The notes under the pieces are model-generated. The model was not told the DNA's origin, did not search any database, and saw only the letters and a list, made by a program, of their open reading frames with translations. Shown here in pieces: positions 7,282-14,576 of a DNA stretch of 18,550 nucleotides (its first letter is position 1; each line of letters starts with the position of its first letter). The DNA comes from M55B129 sp964506505 (GTDB lineage: Bacteria > Bacillota > Dethiobacteria > DTU022), in contig CAZDKY010000034.1 in NCBI GenBank assembly GCA_964506505.1, positions 1 through 18,550 of the forward strand, given 5' to 3'. Made by a program: the position numbers and the translations under genes.

Positions 7282-8200
7282 GGTCAAAGAATTTATTAGT
7301 TTTCAGCAAAGCTGTATTGTCATCAGTGTCATCTTCGATAAAGGAAGCAATTGTTTTAAAATTATCATCTTTATCGTATACCCTTACCGGTAACCCACAG
7401 GCTGCATTTTCTACAAAAGCTGTTTTAATCAGTCTGACCTGTCGCCCATGCTGCAGATCGGTAATCTTTTCAGAATCAAGTATGATTTTTTTTAAATTTT
7501 TAACAGCACTGTCCATCGGTAAAAGAAAATTATCAAATTTCCCTTGTTCCACCAGTATGGCAATTTCATCCAGGCTGTGGGCTTCCTTCATCGAAAAATT
7601 GCCTGCTGCCAGGCGGCAAAGCGAAGAGAGATGACCGCTAACTTTTAATGCTTTGCTCAGTTCGACTGCCAGTGTCCTTATGTAAGTGCCTGCTGAACAG
7701 CGAACCTCAATGGTCAGTTGAGGTGGACCTTCCTCCTTTACAGATAAAATCTTAATTTCATAAATTTCAACTGTTCGGCTGCGCAGAGGAACAGTCTTGC
7801 CGCGACGAGCCCAGTAATAAGCAGGTTTTCCTTGATACTTCACTGCTGAATAGACAGGTGGAATTTGCTCGATCCTGCCGGTAAAATTTAAAGTAATTTC
7901 TTCTAAATAATCCGGATCGAGAATTGGCAAAGACGAACGGGCGATAGTTTTACCATCGGCATCGCCTGTATCCGTGGCAATACCAAAAGTAATGCCGGCG
8001 CGATACGTTTTGGGCAAAGAACTTGTATATTCGGCAAGCCTGGTTGCTTTACCAAGGCAAACAGGCAAAACACCCGTTGCTATAGGATCAAGGGTTCCCG
8101 TGTGGCCTGCTTTAACTCCCGGTATCAAGCGACGGATTTCGCGAACCACTCCGTGCGAAGTTATGCCTCGTTGTTTATCGATGACAATCAGGCCGTTCAT
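7277..8200 (-). CDS. truB: tRNA pseudouridine(55) synthase
   Basis: TruB makes pseudouridine 55 in the T-loop of tRNAs. The 307-residue protein shows the family N-terminus NGLIVIDKQRGITSH, then VKAGHTGTLDPIATGVLP (29-46) with catalytic Asp38. It also has the KTYRAGITFGIATDTGDADG segment and, near the middle, IPPVYSAVKYQGKPAYYWAR and CSAGTYIRTLAVELSK. A short PUA-like C-terminal domain follows around 235-290. AAGGAG lies 8 bases before the ATG. It starts 13 bases after the nrnA stop, within the operon. Confidence 0.96.
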   Translation of the reverse strand: MNGLIVIDKQRGITSHGVVREIRRLIPGVKAGHTGTLDPIATGVLPVCLGKATRLAEYTSSLPKTYRAGITFGIATDTGDADGKTIARSSLPILDPDYLEEITLNFTGRIEQIPPVYSAVKYQGKPAYYWARRGKTVPLRSRTVEIYEIKILSVKEEGPPQLTIEVRCSAGTYIRTLAVELSKALKVSGHLSSLCRLAAGNFSMKEAHSLDEIAILVEQGKFDNFLLPMDSAVKNLKKIILDSEKITDLQHGRQVRLIKTAFVENAACGLPVRVYDKDDNFKTIASFIEDDTDDNTALLKTNKFFDL

Positions 8201-8213
8201 AAAATATACTCCT

Positions 8214-9197
8214 TCAGTCAGGTAGATCTTTGAGCATCTTACGGGCTTCCGCCATTACCCTGTTTTTTACCTGCTCATAATTTCCCTGCAGACGGCATCC
8301 AGCTGCGCGGACATGACCGCCGCCGTTTAGCCTGCCTGCCAGATCGCTGACGTCTAGATTCTTTGAACGGAAGCCCACTTTCACTTCGTCATCACTGTCC
8401 GCATAAAAAAGGATACCGAGCTCCACACCCTCAATATCACGGCTGTAATTAACTATTCCGTCCAGATCATCACTCGTAGCCCCGCTTCTTTCTCTAATGT
8501 CCCTGCTGAGAGTCATCACAGCAATTCGCTGTTTTTCGTAAAATTCAAGACTCGAAAGAGCTTCTTTCAATAAAGTATAAAAAGCAAGAGGTCGTTCATC
8601 AAATATTTTATGGGATAGACTGCCAGGATTTATGCTATATTCCAGGAGCGAAGCAGCAACCCGGTGTGTGTCTGATTTGGTGTTATCATACTTGAATGAA
8701 CCGGTATCGGTCGAAATGGCTACATACAGTGCTTCGGCAATATCCTCATCCATATCCACTTTAAGATCACGCAGGAGGTGAAACAGAATTTCACCGGTGG
8801 CAGAAGCTTCGGCATTAACCAGGTTGTACGTACCGAAAAACTGGTTGGTGACATGGTGATCGATATTGATAATATTACCGTTTTCCATCACTATATCGCT
8901 GAAATCACCGAGTCTATCCGGATCACTGCTATCAAGGACAACGGCAATTGATCCTGTATTGTCGAAGAGATTTTTATCGTTAAGGATTATATCTGCACCC
9001 TTAATAAAAGCGTATTTCGGGGGAACGTGTCCAGGCGTAAACATCATTACCTTTTTACCAATCTTGCTCAATCCGAGCCCCATAGCCAGCAATGATCCTA
9101 TGCTGTCGCCGTCAGGCAGCATGTGGGAGATTAAATTAAAGTATTTTTCTCTTTTTAAGATCTCAATGATCTTCTCCCGTTCCTTCATTTCGTTCAT
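8214..9197 (-). CDS. nrnA: DHH-family oligoribonuclease / pAp phosphatase
   Basis: NrnA degrades short oligoribonucleotides to monomers and removes the 3'-phosphate from pAp in Firmicutes lacking Orn. The 327 residues carry the DHH motifs: HMLPDGDS (25-32), VVLDSSDPDRLG (86-97), NIDHHVTN (111-118), the mid-domain STDTGSFKY (162-170), and the DHHA1 motif NGGGHVRAAGC (291-301). The start overlaps the end of rbfA by 35 bases. A weak GAGAG precedes this ATG by about 8 bases, and a second ATG three codons in is possible. Context next to rbfA and truB is the usual Firmicute location, and with PNPase and RNase J it completes an RNA-decay set in one operon. Confidence 0.92.
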   Translation of the reverse strand: MNEMKEREKIIEILKREKYFNLISHMLPDGDSIGSLLAMGLGLSKIGKKVMMFTPGHVPPKYAFIKGADIILNDKNLFDNTGSIAVVLDSSDPDRLGDFSDIVMENGNIINIDHHVTNQFFGTYNLVNAEASATGEILFHLLRDLKVDMDEDIAEALYVAISTDTGSFKYDNTKSDTHRVAASLLEYSINPGSLSHKIFDERPLAFYTLLKEALSSLEFYEKQRIAVMTLSRDIRERSGATSDDLDGIVNYSRDIEGVELGILFYADSDDEVKVGFRSKNLDVSDLAGRLNGGGHVRAAGCRLQGNYEQVKNRVMAEARKMLKDLPD

Positions 9198-9555
9198 TAT
9201 TTTTGCTCTCTTTTTCTTTTAAAGATTTTATGACGCTGTCGATGTGAGCGCCGTATTCCATAGAATTGTCAAGGTAAAAATTAATTTCCGGAGTGTAACG
9301 CAGCTTTATGCGCCTGCCTATTTCACTGCGTATATAACCGGTTGCCCTGATTAGCGTTTGCAACATTTCTTCGCGCTCAGTTTCATTTCCAAAAATGCTT
9401 ACATAAATAGAAGCATAACGTAGATCTTTTGACAGCTGAACTTCGGTTACACTGGTTATGCCAGCCACCCGGGGATCTTTCAGCTGTGAGCCGATTATCT
9501 GGCTGACGTCTTTTTTAATTTGCTCTGCCACCCTGCGTATTCTGTTTTCGCTCAT
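9163..9555 (-). CDS. rbfA: 30S ribosome-binding factor A
   Basis: RbfA binds immature 30S subunits and assists late 16S rRNA maturation. From the chosen start the protein has 130 residues. It has the family N-terminus ENRIRRVAEQIKKDVSQII, the core LKDPRV...ITSVTEVQLSKDLRYASIYVS (given in two parts), and the closing IKLRYTPEINFYLDNSMEYG. A longer open frame begins 18 codons upstream, but that extension has no family counterpart. GGAAGG stands about 10 bases before the ATG at 9553-9555. The acidic/charged C-terminal tail overlaps the start of nrnA by 35 bases, suggesting coupled translation. Confidence 0.94.
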   Translation of the reverse strand: MSENRIRRVAEQIKKDVSQIIGSQLKDPRVAGITSVTEVQLSKDLRYASIYVSIFGNETEREEMLQTLIRATGYIRSEIGRRIKLRYTPEINFYLDNSMEYGAHIDSVIKSLKEKESKNNERNEGTGEDH

Positions 9556-9614
9556 CGGTAATTTTCCTTCCCGGTCTTTCGTGTCTGTCTTGTTTGCAAA
9601 ACTGCCCACTGATA

Positions 9615-11678
9615 CTAACGGGCAACCTGTTCCATGATATAAGCTTCAATGATGTCACCTTCATGAAAATCATGGAAGCTTTCGAGTAAAATACCGCATT
9701 CGTAACCGGTCATTACTTCCCGAACATCGTCTTTAAATCTTTTCAGGGAGTCAATTTTACCTGAATCCATTATCACGGTTCCGTCCCTGATTATCCTGAC
9801 CATAGCATTACGGATTATTTTACCCTCAGTCACATAACAGCCTGCAATTGTGCCCAACCGGGAAACTTTAAAAGTCTGTCTTACTTTCGCCTGGCCCTGA
9901 ATTGATTCCTTAAGCACCGGTTTCAGCAAACCGGTAACCGCCAGTCTAATATCTTCGATCGCTTCGTATATAACCCGGTAAAGCCTTATATCAACCTGAT
10001 CCTGTTCAGCAAGTTTGCGGGCATTGTTGTCCGGGCGGACATTAAAACCGATTACAATGGCATTTGAAGCAGAGGCAAGCATGACATCAGATTCATTGAT
10101 TGCACCCACGCCTGTATGGATTATTTTGATCAGGACTTCTTCCAGGCTCAGCTTGTAAAGGGCTTCCTGCAACGCCTCCACAGAACCTTGCACGTCTGCC
10201 TTCAATATGAGATTTAAATCTTTTACTTCGCCTTCCTGGATCTGTTTAAAGAGATCTTCCAGGGTAACCCTTTGAACATTCTGTGTCGCTTCCTTTATCT
10301 TATCGGCCCTCTTGGAAGCAACTGTTCGGGCCAGCTTGTCGTCGACGACGACCTGGAAGCTGTCACCAGCCATGGGGACGTCATTAAGCCCCAGTATCTC
10401 AACAGGTGTCGAGGGACCTGCCGATTTAACTCTTTCTCCTCGTTCATTAATCATAGCCCTGATTTTACCGGCGATGGAACCACAGATAACCGCGTCGCCG
10501 ACTCGTAAAGTGCCATCCTGCACCAGTATTGTGGCTACAGGTCCTCTTCCGCGATCAAGCTTTGCTTCAATTACGGTTCCGCGGGCAATCCGTTCAGGAC
10601 TGGCCTTCAACTCTCCAACCTCCGACAACAGCAAAATCATTTCTAAAAGTTCATCCAGGCCTTTGCCTTTGATAGCGCTGACCGGTACGAAAATGGTGTC
10701 TCCTCCCCATTCTTCAGGAATTAGACCATGGTCGGAAAGCTGCTGCTTAACCCGTTCCTGATTGGCATCGGGCTTGTCAATTTTGTTTATTGCCACTAAG
10801 ATAGGCACCTGTGCTGCTTTGGCATGGTTTATTGCTTCCACTGTTTGAGGCATTACCCCATCATCGGCAGCCACCACAAGCACGGCGATATCCGTTACCT
10901 GAGCCCCTCTGGCCCTCATAGCTGTGAAAGCTTCGTGACCCGGAGTGTCAAGAAAGACAACTTTTTTCCCGTCTATTTTGACCTGGTAAGCACCAATATG
11001 CTGGGTGATGCCGCCAACCTCACCGGCAGTTACGTTGGCATGCCTGATTGCATCAAGCAATGAAGTTTTACCATGATCTACATGCCCCAGCACTGTTACC
11101 ACTGGAGTGCGCAAAATTTCTTCCTTTTCATCATCTCCAGCCTCGACCAGCAGTTCTTCTTCATAGTTATCTATCTGATATTCCACCTCATAGCCATTTT
11201 CCTCGGCTACCAGTTCCACTGTTTCTTTCTCCAACGGCTGATTTATGCTGGCCATAACGCCCATTTCCATTAAAAAGTTGATCAGCTGAGCCGGCGTGAC
11301 ATCGATTCTTCCGGCCAGCTCTGCTACTGTGACCTGTCCTTCCAGTTTCAATTTCGGTTTCCTGGCTTTCAGTATCGCCGCTCTTTTTTCTTCCTGAATT
11401 GCTTTTCTTGCCTTGCGGCTCGGTGCTTCTTTAGGTGGTGCCTTCGGTTTTTCTTTCTTTTTGGCTGCCGGTTCTTTCTTGCTTTTTTCTTTCACGTTAT
11501 CCGGCGGTTTCTGCCTGGTTTGCCCGGTCAGTATGGACATCACTTTTTTAGCTTCTTCATCAGTTAACGTACTCATGTGGTTGTTTACTACAATGTCCAT
11601 ACCTTCCATTACTTCTATCAACTTTTTGCTGGTTATACCCAGCTCTTTTGCCAGTTCATATACCCTCACTTTGCCCAT
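9615..11678 (-). CDS. infB: Translation initiation factor IF-2
   Basis: IF-2 is the GTPase that brings initiator fMet-tRNA to the 30S subunit and promotes subunit joining. The 687 residues hold an IF2 N-terminal domain (3-53), a Lys/Pro-rich linker (54-112), a second IF2_N repeat (114-163), then the G domain. G1 is GHVDHGKT (198-205), G2 GGITQHIG (222-229), G3 DTPGHE (244-249), G4 NKID (298-301), and G5 SAIKGKGLDELL. Beta-barrel domains and the fMet-tRNA-binding C2 domain follow. The N-terminal linker is compact, so the protein is close to the short Firmicute form. GGAGG is 8 bases upstream of the ATG, and it lies inside a four-codon leader ORF whose stop touches the infB start. Confidence 0.97.
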   Translation of the reverse strand: MGKVRVYELAKELGITSKKLIEVMEGMDIVVNNHMSTLTDEEAKKVMSILTGQTRQKPPDNVKEKSKKEPAAKKKEKPKAPPKEAPSRKARKAIQEEKRAAILKARKPKLKLEGQVTVAELAGRIDVTPAQLINFLMEMGVMASINQPLEKETVELVAEENGYEVEYQIDNYEEELLVEAGDDEKEEILRTPVVTVLGHVDHGKTSLLDAIRHANVTAGEVGGITQHIGAYQVKIDGKKVVFLDTPGHEAFTAMRARGAQVTDIAVLVVAADDGVMPQTVEAINHAKAAQVPILVAINKIDKPDANQERVKQQLSDHGLIPEEWGGDTIFVPVSAIKGKGLDELLEMILLLSEVGELKASPERIARGTVIEAKLDRGRGPVATILVQDGTLRVGDAVICGSIAGKIRAMINERGERVKSAGPSTPVEILGLNDVPMAGDSFQVVVDDKLARTVASKRADKIKEATQNVQRVTLEDLFKQIQEGEVKDLNLILKADVQGSVEALQEALYKLSLEEVLIKIIHTGVGAINESDVMLASASNAIVIGFNVRPDNNARKLAEQDQVDIRLYRVIYEAIEDIRLAVTGLLKPVLKESIQGQAKVRQTFKVSRLGTIAGCYVTEGKIIRNAMVRIIRDGTVIMDSGKIDSLKRFKDDVREVMTGYECGILLESFHDFHEGDIIEAYIMEQVAR

Positions 11679-11693
11679 CTACAACACCTCCAT
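11679..11693 (-). CDS. Four-codon leader ORF abutting infB
   Basis: ATGGAGGTGTTGTAG encodes Met-Glu-Val-Leu-stop, and its stop is immediately followed by the infB ATG. It has its own strong ribosome site, GAGGAGG, 9 bases upstream (around 11703-11709), while its second and third codons contain the GGAGG serving infB. The ylxR-infB gap is thus occupied by two tandem ribosome sites. It may be an initiation-coupling or ribosome-standby device, or chance, because ATGGAGG arises easily from a ribosome site preceded by AT. Confidence 0.35.
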   Translation of the reverse strand: MEVL

Positions 11694-11719
11694 AAAATGA
11701 GCCCTCCTCGTTCTGGTCC

Positions 11720-11998
11720 TTACTCTTCATGGTAATTTTTTAATGTGACGGTTATCTCTTTAACAAGTTGATCCGATATTTTAGTCTGCAGATTTCTTTC
11801 CAGCCTTCTTGCTTTGATTGCCTTGTTCAGACATACTTCCTGTGGACATATGTAAGCGCCTCGTCCCGCCTTTTTTCCCGTAGAATCAAGCATTACTTCT
11901 CCGTTGGGGGTTCTCACGATACGTACAAGCTCTTTTTTCGGTTTTTTTTCCTGACAGCCGATGCAAACCCTCATTGGGACTTTGCGCTTTTTAATCAT
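11720..11998 (-). CDS. ylxR: YlxR-family RNA-binding protein (RNase P modulator)
   Basis: YlxR is a small basic RNA-binding protein encoded between nusA and infB; the Bacillus subtilis member has been reported to bind RNase P RNA and modulate it. The 92 residues show KKRKVPMRVCIGC (3-15), the strand-helix core ELVRIVR, and the hallmark GKKAGRGAYIC (41-51), followed by CLNKAIKARRLERNL. Cys12, Cys15, Cys51 and Cys56 form two pairs that could hold a metal. A longer frame runs 36 codons upstream into nusA, but that part only reflects overlap. The ATG at 11996-11998 overlaps the nusA stop by 8 bases, with GGAGG 12 bases upstream inside nusA, so translation is probably coupled. The usual downstream ylxQ is absent. 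Confidence 0.9.
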   Translation of the reverse strand: MIKKRKVPMRVCIGCQEKKPKKELVRIVRTPNGEVMLDSTGKKAGRGAYICPQEVCLNKAIKARRLERNLQTKISDQLVKEITVTLKNYHEE

Positions 11999-13271
11999 CG
12001 TCTTCAGAATCCTCCTCCGGCTCACCTGCACCTTCAGATTCATCAATTGCCGGGGTATCGATATTATTTTTAGCTTTCCCCTCTTTCTTTTCTTCTGTCG
12101 TTTCAACAGTAGTACTTAAATTTTCTTCCTGCATTTCAGTCGTTTCTTCAGCTGCCCCGATCGTCAGCTTATCGGCTTCTTCAACGGCTTCTTTTTTATC
12201 CATGTCAATGTGTAAACCAATCGCCGATAAGTTTTTGTCGGCATATTGTTTCTCACTGGATATATCAATTTTCCAGCCTGTTATTTTAGCAGCCAGCCTG
12301 GCGTTTTGGCCTTCTTTGCCTATGGCCAGGGAAAGTTGATTGTCAGGGACTACGACTGCCGCTGTTTTATTTTCAGAGTTCAGTATTACTGAAGATACCT
12401 TGGCCGGACTCAGTGCATTGGCTATATATTCTTCCGCCCCTTCGTTCCACTTTACAATATCAATCTTTTCACCTTTCAATTCACTGCTGATAGCCTGCAC
12501 CCTGCTTCCCTTCGTCCCGACACAGGCTCCGACAGGATCTATATCCTGGTTGTTTGAAGAAACAGCCAGTTTAGAACGATGCCCGGCTTCTCTAGCAACG
12601 GCTTTAATTTCAACAATTCCATCATATATCTCCGGTACTTCCATCTCAAAAAGGCGTTTTAAAAAACCGGTATGAGTGCGTGAAACAATGATTTGCGGGC
12701 CCTTGTTTGTTTTCTTAACTTCCATAATAAATGTTTTTACTCGTTCCCCCTGCCGGTAGCGCTCGTAAGGTATTTGTTCCTCCACCGGCAATACCGCTTC
12801 TGTACGTCCGAGGTCAATAATTACATTTCTTTGTTCAAACCGTCTCACCAGACCGGTTATTACTTCCTCAGTGCGGTCAACAAAGTTTTCGTAGATCATT
12901 TCTCTTTCAGCTTCCCTGATTCGCTGTATAACAACCTGTTTTGCCGTCTGTGCTGCTATCCGCCCGAATTCTTTTGGTGTAACCTCCACTTCGACAAGAT
13001 CTCCGATCTGGCAGTGCGGGTCATAAACCCTGGCTTCATAAAGGCTTACCTCCTGTTGATCGGACTTCACCTCTTCGACTACTTTCAACTGCGAAAAAAC
13101 TCGTATTTCTCCTGTATCGCGATCGACAATCACTCTGACAGCCGGTGCAGTCTGAAAATTTCTTTTGTATGCTGAAATAAGGGCAACTTCGAGCGCTTCA
13201 AAAAGCACATCCTTGCTGATTCCCTTTTCTTTTTCCAAAATTTCTATGGCAGCAAAAAGTTCCTTGTTCAT
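11991..13271 (-). CDS. nusA: Transcription termination/antitermination factor NusA
   Basis: NusA binds RNA polymerase and nascent RNA, modulating pausing, termination and antitermination. The 426 residues contain the N-terminal polymerase-binding domain (1-125), an S1 domain (about 135-200), KH1 (about 225-290, GTKGSRV at 252-258) and KH2 (about 300-340, with SLAIGKEGQNARLAAKITGW at 314-333). From about 355 to the end there is an acidic, low-complexity tail finishing EPEEDSEDDD. Short Firmicute NusA usually ends soon after KH2, so this tail of roughly 70 residues is notable. The GGAGG site is 15 bases from the ATG, which is long; an in-frame CTG three codons upstream would be 6 bases away. 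The stop overlaps the ylxR start. Confidence 0.96.
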   Translation of the reverse strand: MNKELFAAIEILEKEKGISKDVLFEALEVALISAYKRNFQTAPAVRVIVDRDTGEIRVFSQLKVVEEVKSDQQEVSLYEARVYDPHCQIGDLVEVEVTPKEFGRIAAQTAKQVVIQRIREAEREMIYENFVDRTEEVITGLVRRFEQRNVIIDLGRTEAVLPVEEQIPYERYRQGERVKTFIMEVKKTNKGPQIIVSRTHTGFLKRLFEMEVPEIYDGIVEIKAVAREAGHRSKLAVSSNNQDIDPVGACVGTKGSRVQAISSELKGEKIDIVKWNEGAEEYIANALSPAKVSSVILNSENKTAAVVVPDNQLSLAIGKEGQNARLAAKITGWKIDISSEKQYADKNLSAIGLHIDMDKKEAVEEADKLTIGAAEETTEMQEENLSTTVETTEEKKEGKAKNNIDTPAIDESEGAGEPEEDSEDDD

Positions 13272-13276
13272 TTTTT

Positions 13277-13789
13277 TCAGCGTTTACCTCCTTTCTTTCT
13301 ATTTTTTAAAATCTGATTTTTTTCCGGTCCGGTAAACCAGAGGTTAGCCTTCTTTATTGCCGTGAAGGGAATCTTAAAAACAGTGCCGTCTTCCACCATG
13401 ACGGTCACAGTGTTACCTTCAATCCCCTGCAGTGAGCCACTGAATTTGTTTCTGCCTTCAACTGTCTCTGCTGTTCGAAGTTTGACCTTTTCTCCAACAT
13501 ACCGGTTGAAATGTTCTTTTTTTCTGAGTGGTCTTTCCAGACCTGGAGAAGATACTTCCAGGGTATATGAGTGTTCGATTGGGTCCTGGTAATCAATAAA
13601 ATCAGACACTTCCCGGCTAACCAGTTCACAGTGGTCAATGGTTATCCCACCTTCACGATCTATATAAAGCTGTAATTTTCCATTGCGTCCGGGCAGATAA
13701 TTCAGATCGACCAGCTCGAAACCCATTTTATCCAGGAATGGTTCGATCATTTCTATTAAGTTTGTTTTCATCATTTCTAACGAACCCAT
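13277..13789 (-). CDS. rimP: Ribosome maturation factor RimP
   Basis: RimP assists 30S assembly, acting early in maturation of the 3' domain. The 170-residue protein has the N-terminal domain with PFLDKMGFELVDLNYL, the LYIDREGGITIDHCELVSRE segment, and the signature LEVSSPGLERPLRKKEHFNRY. A C-terminal SH3-like domain (about 95-152) and a basic tail NRKKGGKR follow. The frame has an ATG 4 codons upstream, but GGAGG lies between it and the ATG at 13787-13789, at a spacing of 5 bases, so the inner ATG is preferred. It is the first gene of the long operon, with a promoter and leader hairpin just upstream and nusA 5 bases downstream. Confidence 0.94.
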   Translation of the reverse strand: MGSLEMMKTNLIEMIEPFLDKMGFELVDLNYLPGRNGKLQLYIDREGGITIDHCELVSREVSDFIDYQDPIEHSYTLEVSSPGLERPLRKKEHFNRYVGEKVKLRTAETVEGRNKFSGSLQGIEGNTVTVMVEDGTVFKIPFTAIKKANLWFTGPEKNQILKNRKKGGKR

Positions 13790-13828
13790 TGCAGCCTCCA
13801 TTAGCCTGAAAAAGCCCTTTTAACATGA

Positions 13829-13850
13829 AAGAGTGGGGAACCCCACCCTT
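13829..13850 (-). promoter_or_regulatory. Leader hairpin of the rimP-nusA operon
   Basis: On the minus strand AAGGGTGGGG and CCCCACTCTT pair over 9-10 bp with one G-U, closing a tight loop. It lies between the predicted promoter and rimP, about 40 bases before the rimP start. No U-run follows directly (only TTTC), so it is more likely a 5' stabilising or regulatory element, perhaps for NusA feedback, than a terminator. I recall comparable hairpins before rimP in other Firmicutes but cannot verify this here. Confidence 0.55.
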
Positions 13851-13877
13851 AAGACAAAACAACTCCAATCCTTATTT

Positions 13878-13906
13878 AATTTACCACAAAAATACTGCGC
13901 ATGCAA
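13878..13906 (-). promoter_or_regulatory. Extended -10 promoter for the rimP operon
   Basis: On the minus strand TTGCAT (13901-13906), a 17-base spacer and TAAATT (13878-13883) preceded by TGG form a good sigma-A extended -10 promoter. The leader would be about 80 bases. It sits just past the stop of the upstream glycosyltransferase gene, marking the break between the two operons. Confidence 0.65.
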
Positions 13907-13920
13907 GAAATAAAAGCGCT

Positions 13921-14571
13921 TTACTGTTTCTTTGCAAAACCGGAACGGGTTAGAAACCTTAAGATTTCCCAGTACATTTTAGCCCTTGCTGAAAGCCCTC
14001 TCAGGATTCCCAGTTTTTCTTCTTTCATAACGTGGGACAGGTCGGGAAGCTGGACTTCTTCTACGGCAATTCCATTATTTTCTACATACTGGTGCAGGGC
14101 CATTTCAATACCAAATCGAGATAAATCCAGATCTGAAATGTTTTCCAAAAGTTCTCTTCGCAGGGCCCGCTGCCCTGATAAAAAGGGAGCCATTTTCTGA
14201 GCAATGTCGGTGGCCATCCGTCCTTTTTCAAATATACCTACAGTCATCATGGCCTGATTTTTTATTACCGGTCTTAACAGTGTTTCGACATGGGAAGGAG
14301 TTAAACCGATCAGGTCAGCATCAAGAATAATTATCACTTCTTCCGTGCAATAATCGAGGCCTGCTTTTAGCGCTCCTCCTTTGCCGCGGTTGATAAGAAG
14401 TTCAATAATTTCCACCCCTGGGAATCGTGCTGCTGCTTCAACCGTTCCGTCTTCAGAACCGTCGCTTACAACAATAATTCTGTCAATGAGGATTGAATTC
14501 TGCAGGGTTTTAATAACATCGCCGATCGTTTTTTCTTCATTGTAGGCTGGAATAATAGCCGTTACTTTCAA
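13921..14571 (-). CDS. Family 2 (GT-A) glycosyltransferase, acceptor unknown
   Basis: The 216-residue protein is a compact GT-A fold enzyme transferring a sugar from a nucleotide-sugar donor. Visible motifs are VTAIIPAYNEEKTIGDVI (3-20), VVSDGSEDGT (34-43), NRGKGGALKAGL (61-72), the metal-binding D84-A-D86 in ILDADLIGL, and SGQRALRRELL (132-142) in the acceptor region. No transmembrane segment is seen, so it would act at the cytosolic side. It begins at a TTG with AGGAGG 10 bases upstream that overlaps the end of ispG, 5 bases away, so it is the last gene of the dxr unit. Many Firmicutes carry proS here instead. Resemblance to polyprenyl-phosphate and phosphoglycerate glycosyltransferases is general only; the link to isoprenoid genes hints at a lipid-phosphate acceptor, but that is a guess. 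Confidence 0.85.
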   Translation of the reverse strand: MKVTAIIPAYNEEKTIGDVIKTLQNSILIDRIIVVSDGSEDGTVEAAARFPGVEIIELLINRGKGGALKAGLDYCTEEVIIILDADLIGLTPSHVETLLRPVIKNQAMMTVGIFEKGRMATDIAQKMAPFLSGQRALRRELLENISDLDLSRFGIEMALHQYVENNGIAVEEVQLPDLSHVMKEEKLGILRGLSARAKMYWEILRFLTRSGFAKKQ

Positions 14572-14576
14572 AGAAT

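Noticed and set aside
9603..9624. Stem TGCCC/GGGCA between infB and rbfA with a short T-run
   Set aside because: Only 5 bp with a 12-base loop, overlapping the infB stop inside a tight operon; too weak to call a terminator.
10312..10761. 149-codon plus-strand open frame opposite infB
   Set aside because: It is the antisense shadow of the conserved IF-2 coding sequence with no motif of its own.
11999..12106. N-terminal extension of ylxR to an upstream ATG
   Set aside because: The extra 36 codons overlap nusA and have no counterpart in the YlxR family; the internal ATG gives normal length.
12693..13175. 160-codon plus-strand open frame opposite nusA
   Set aside because: Antisense to conserved NusA codons, with no ribosome site or family resemblance.
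13911..13922. AAAGCGCTTT palindrome at the end of the glycosyltransferase gene as a terminator
   Set aside because: It has no loop and too short a stem; no clear terminator is seen between the two operons.
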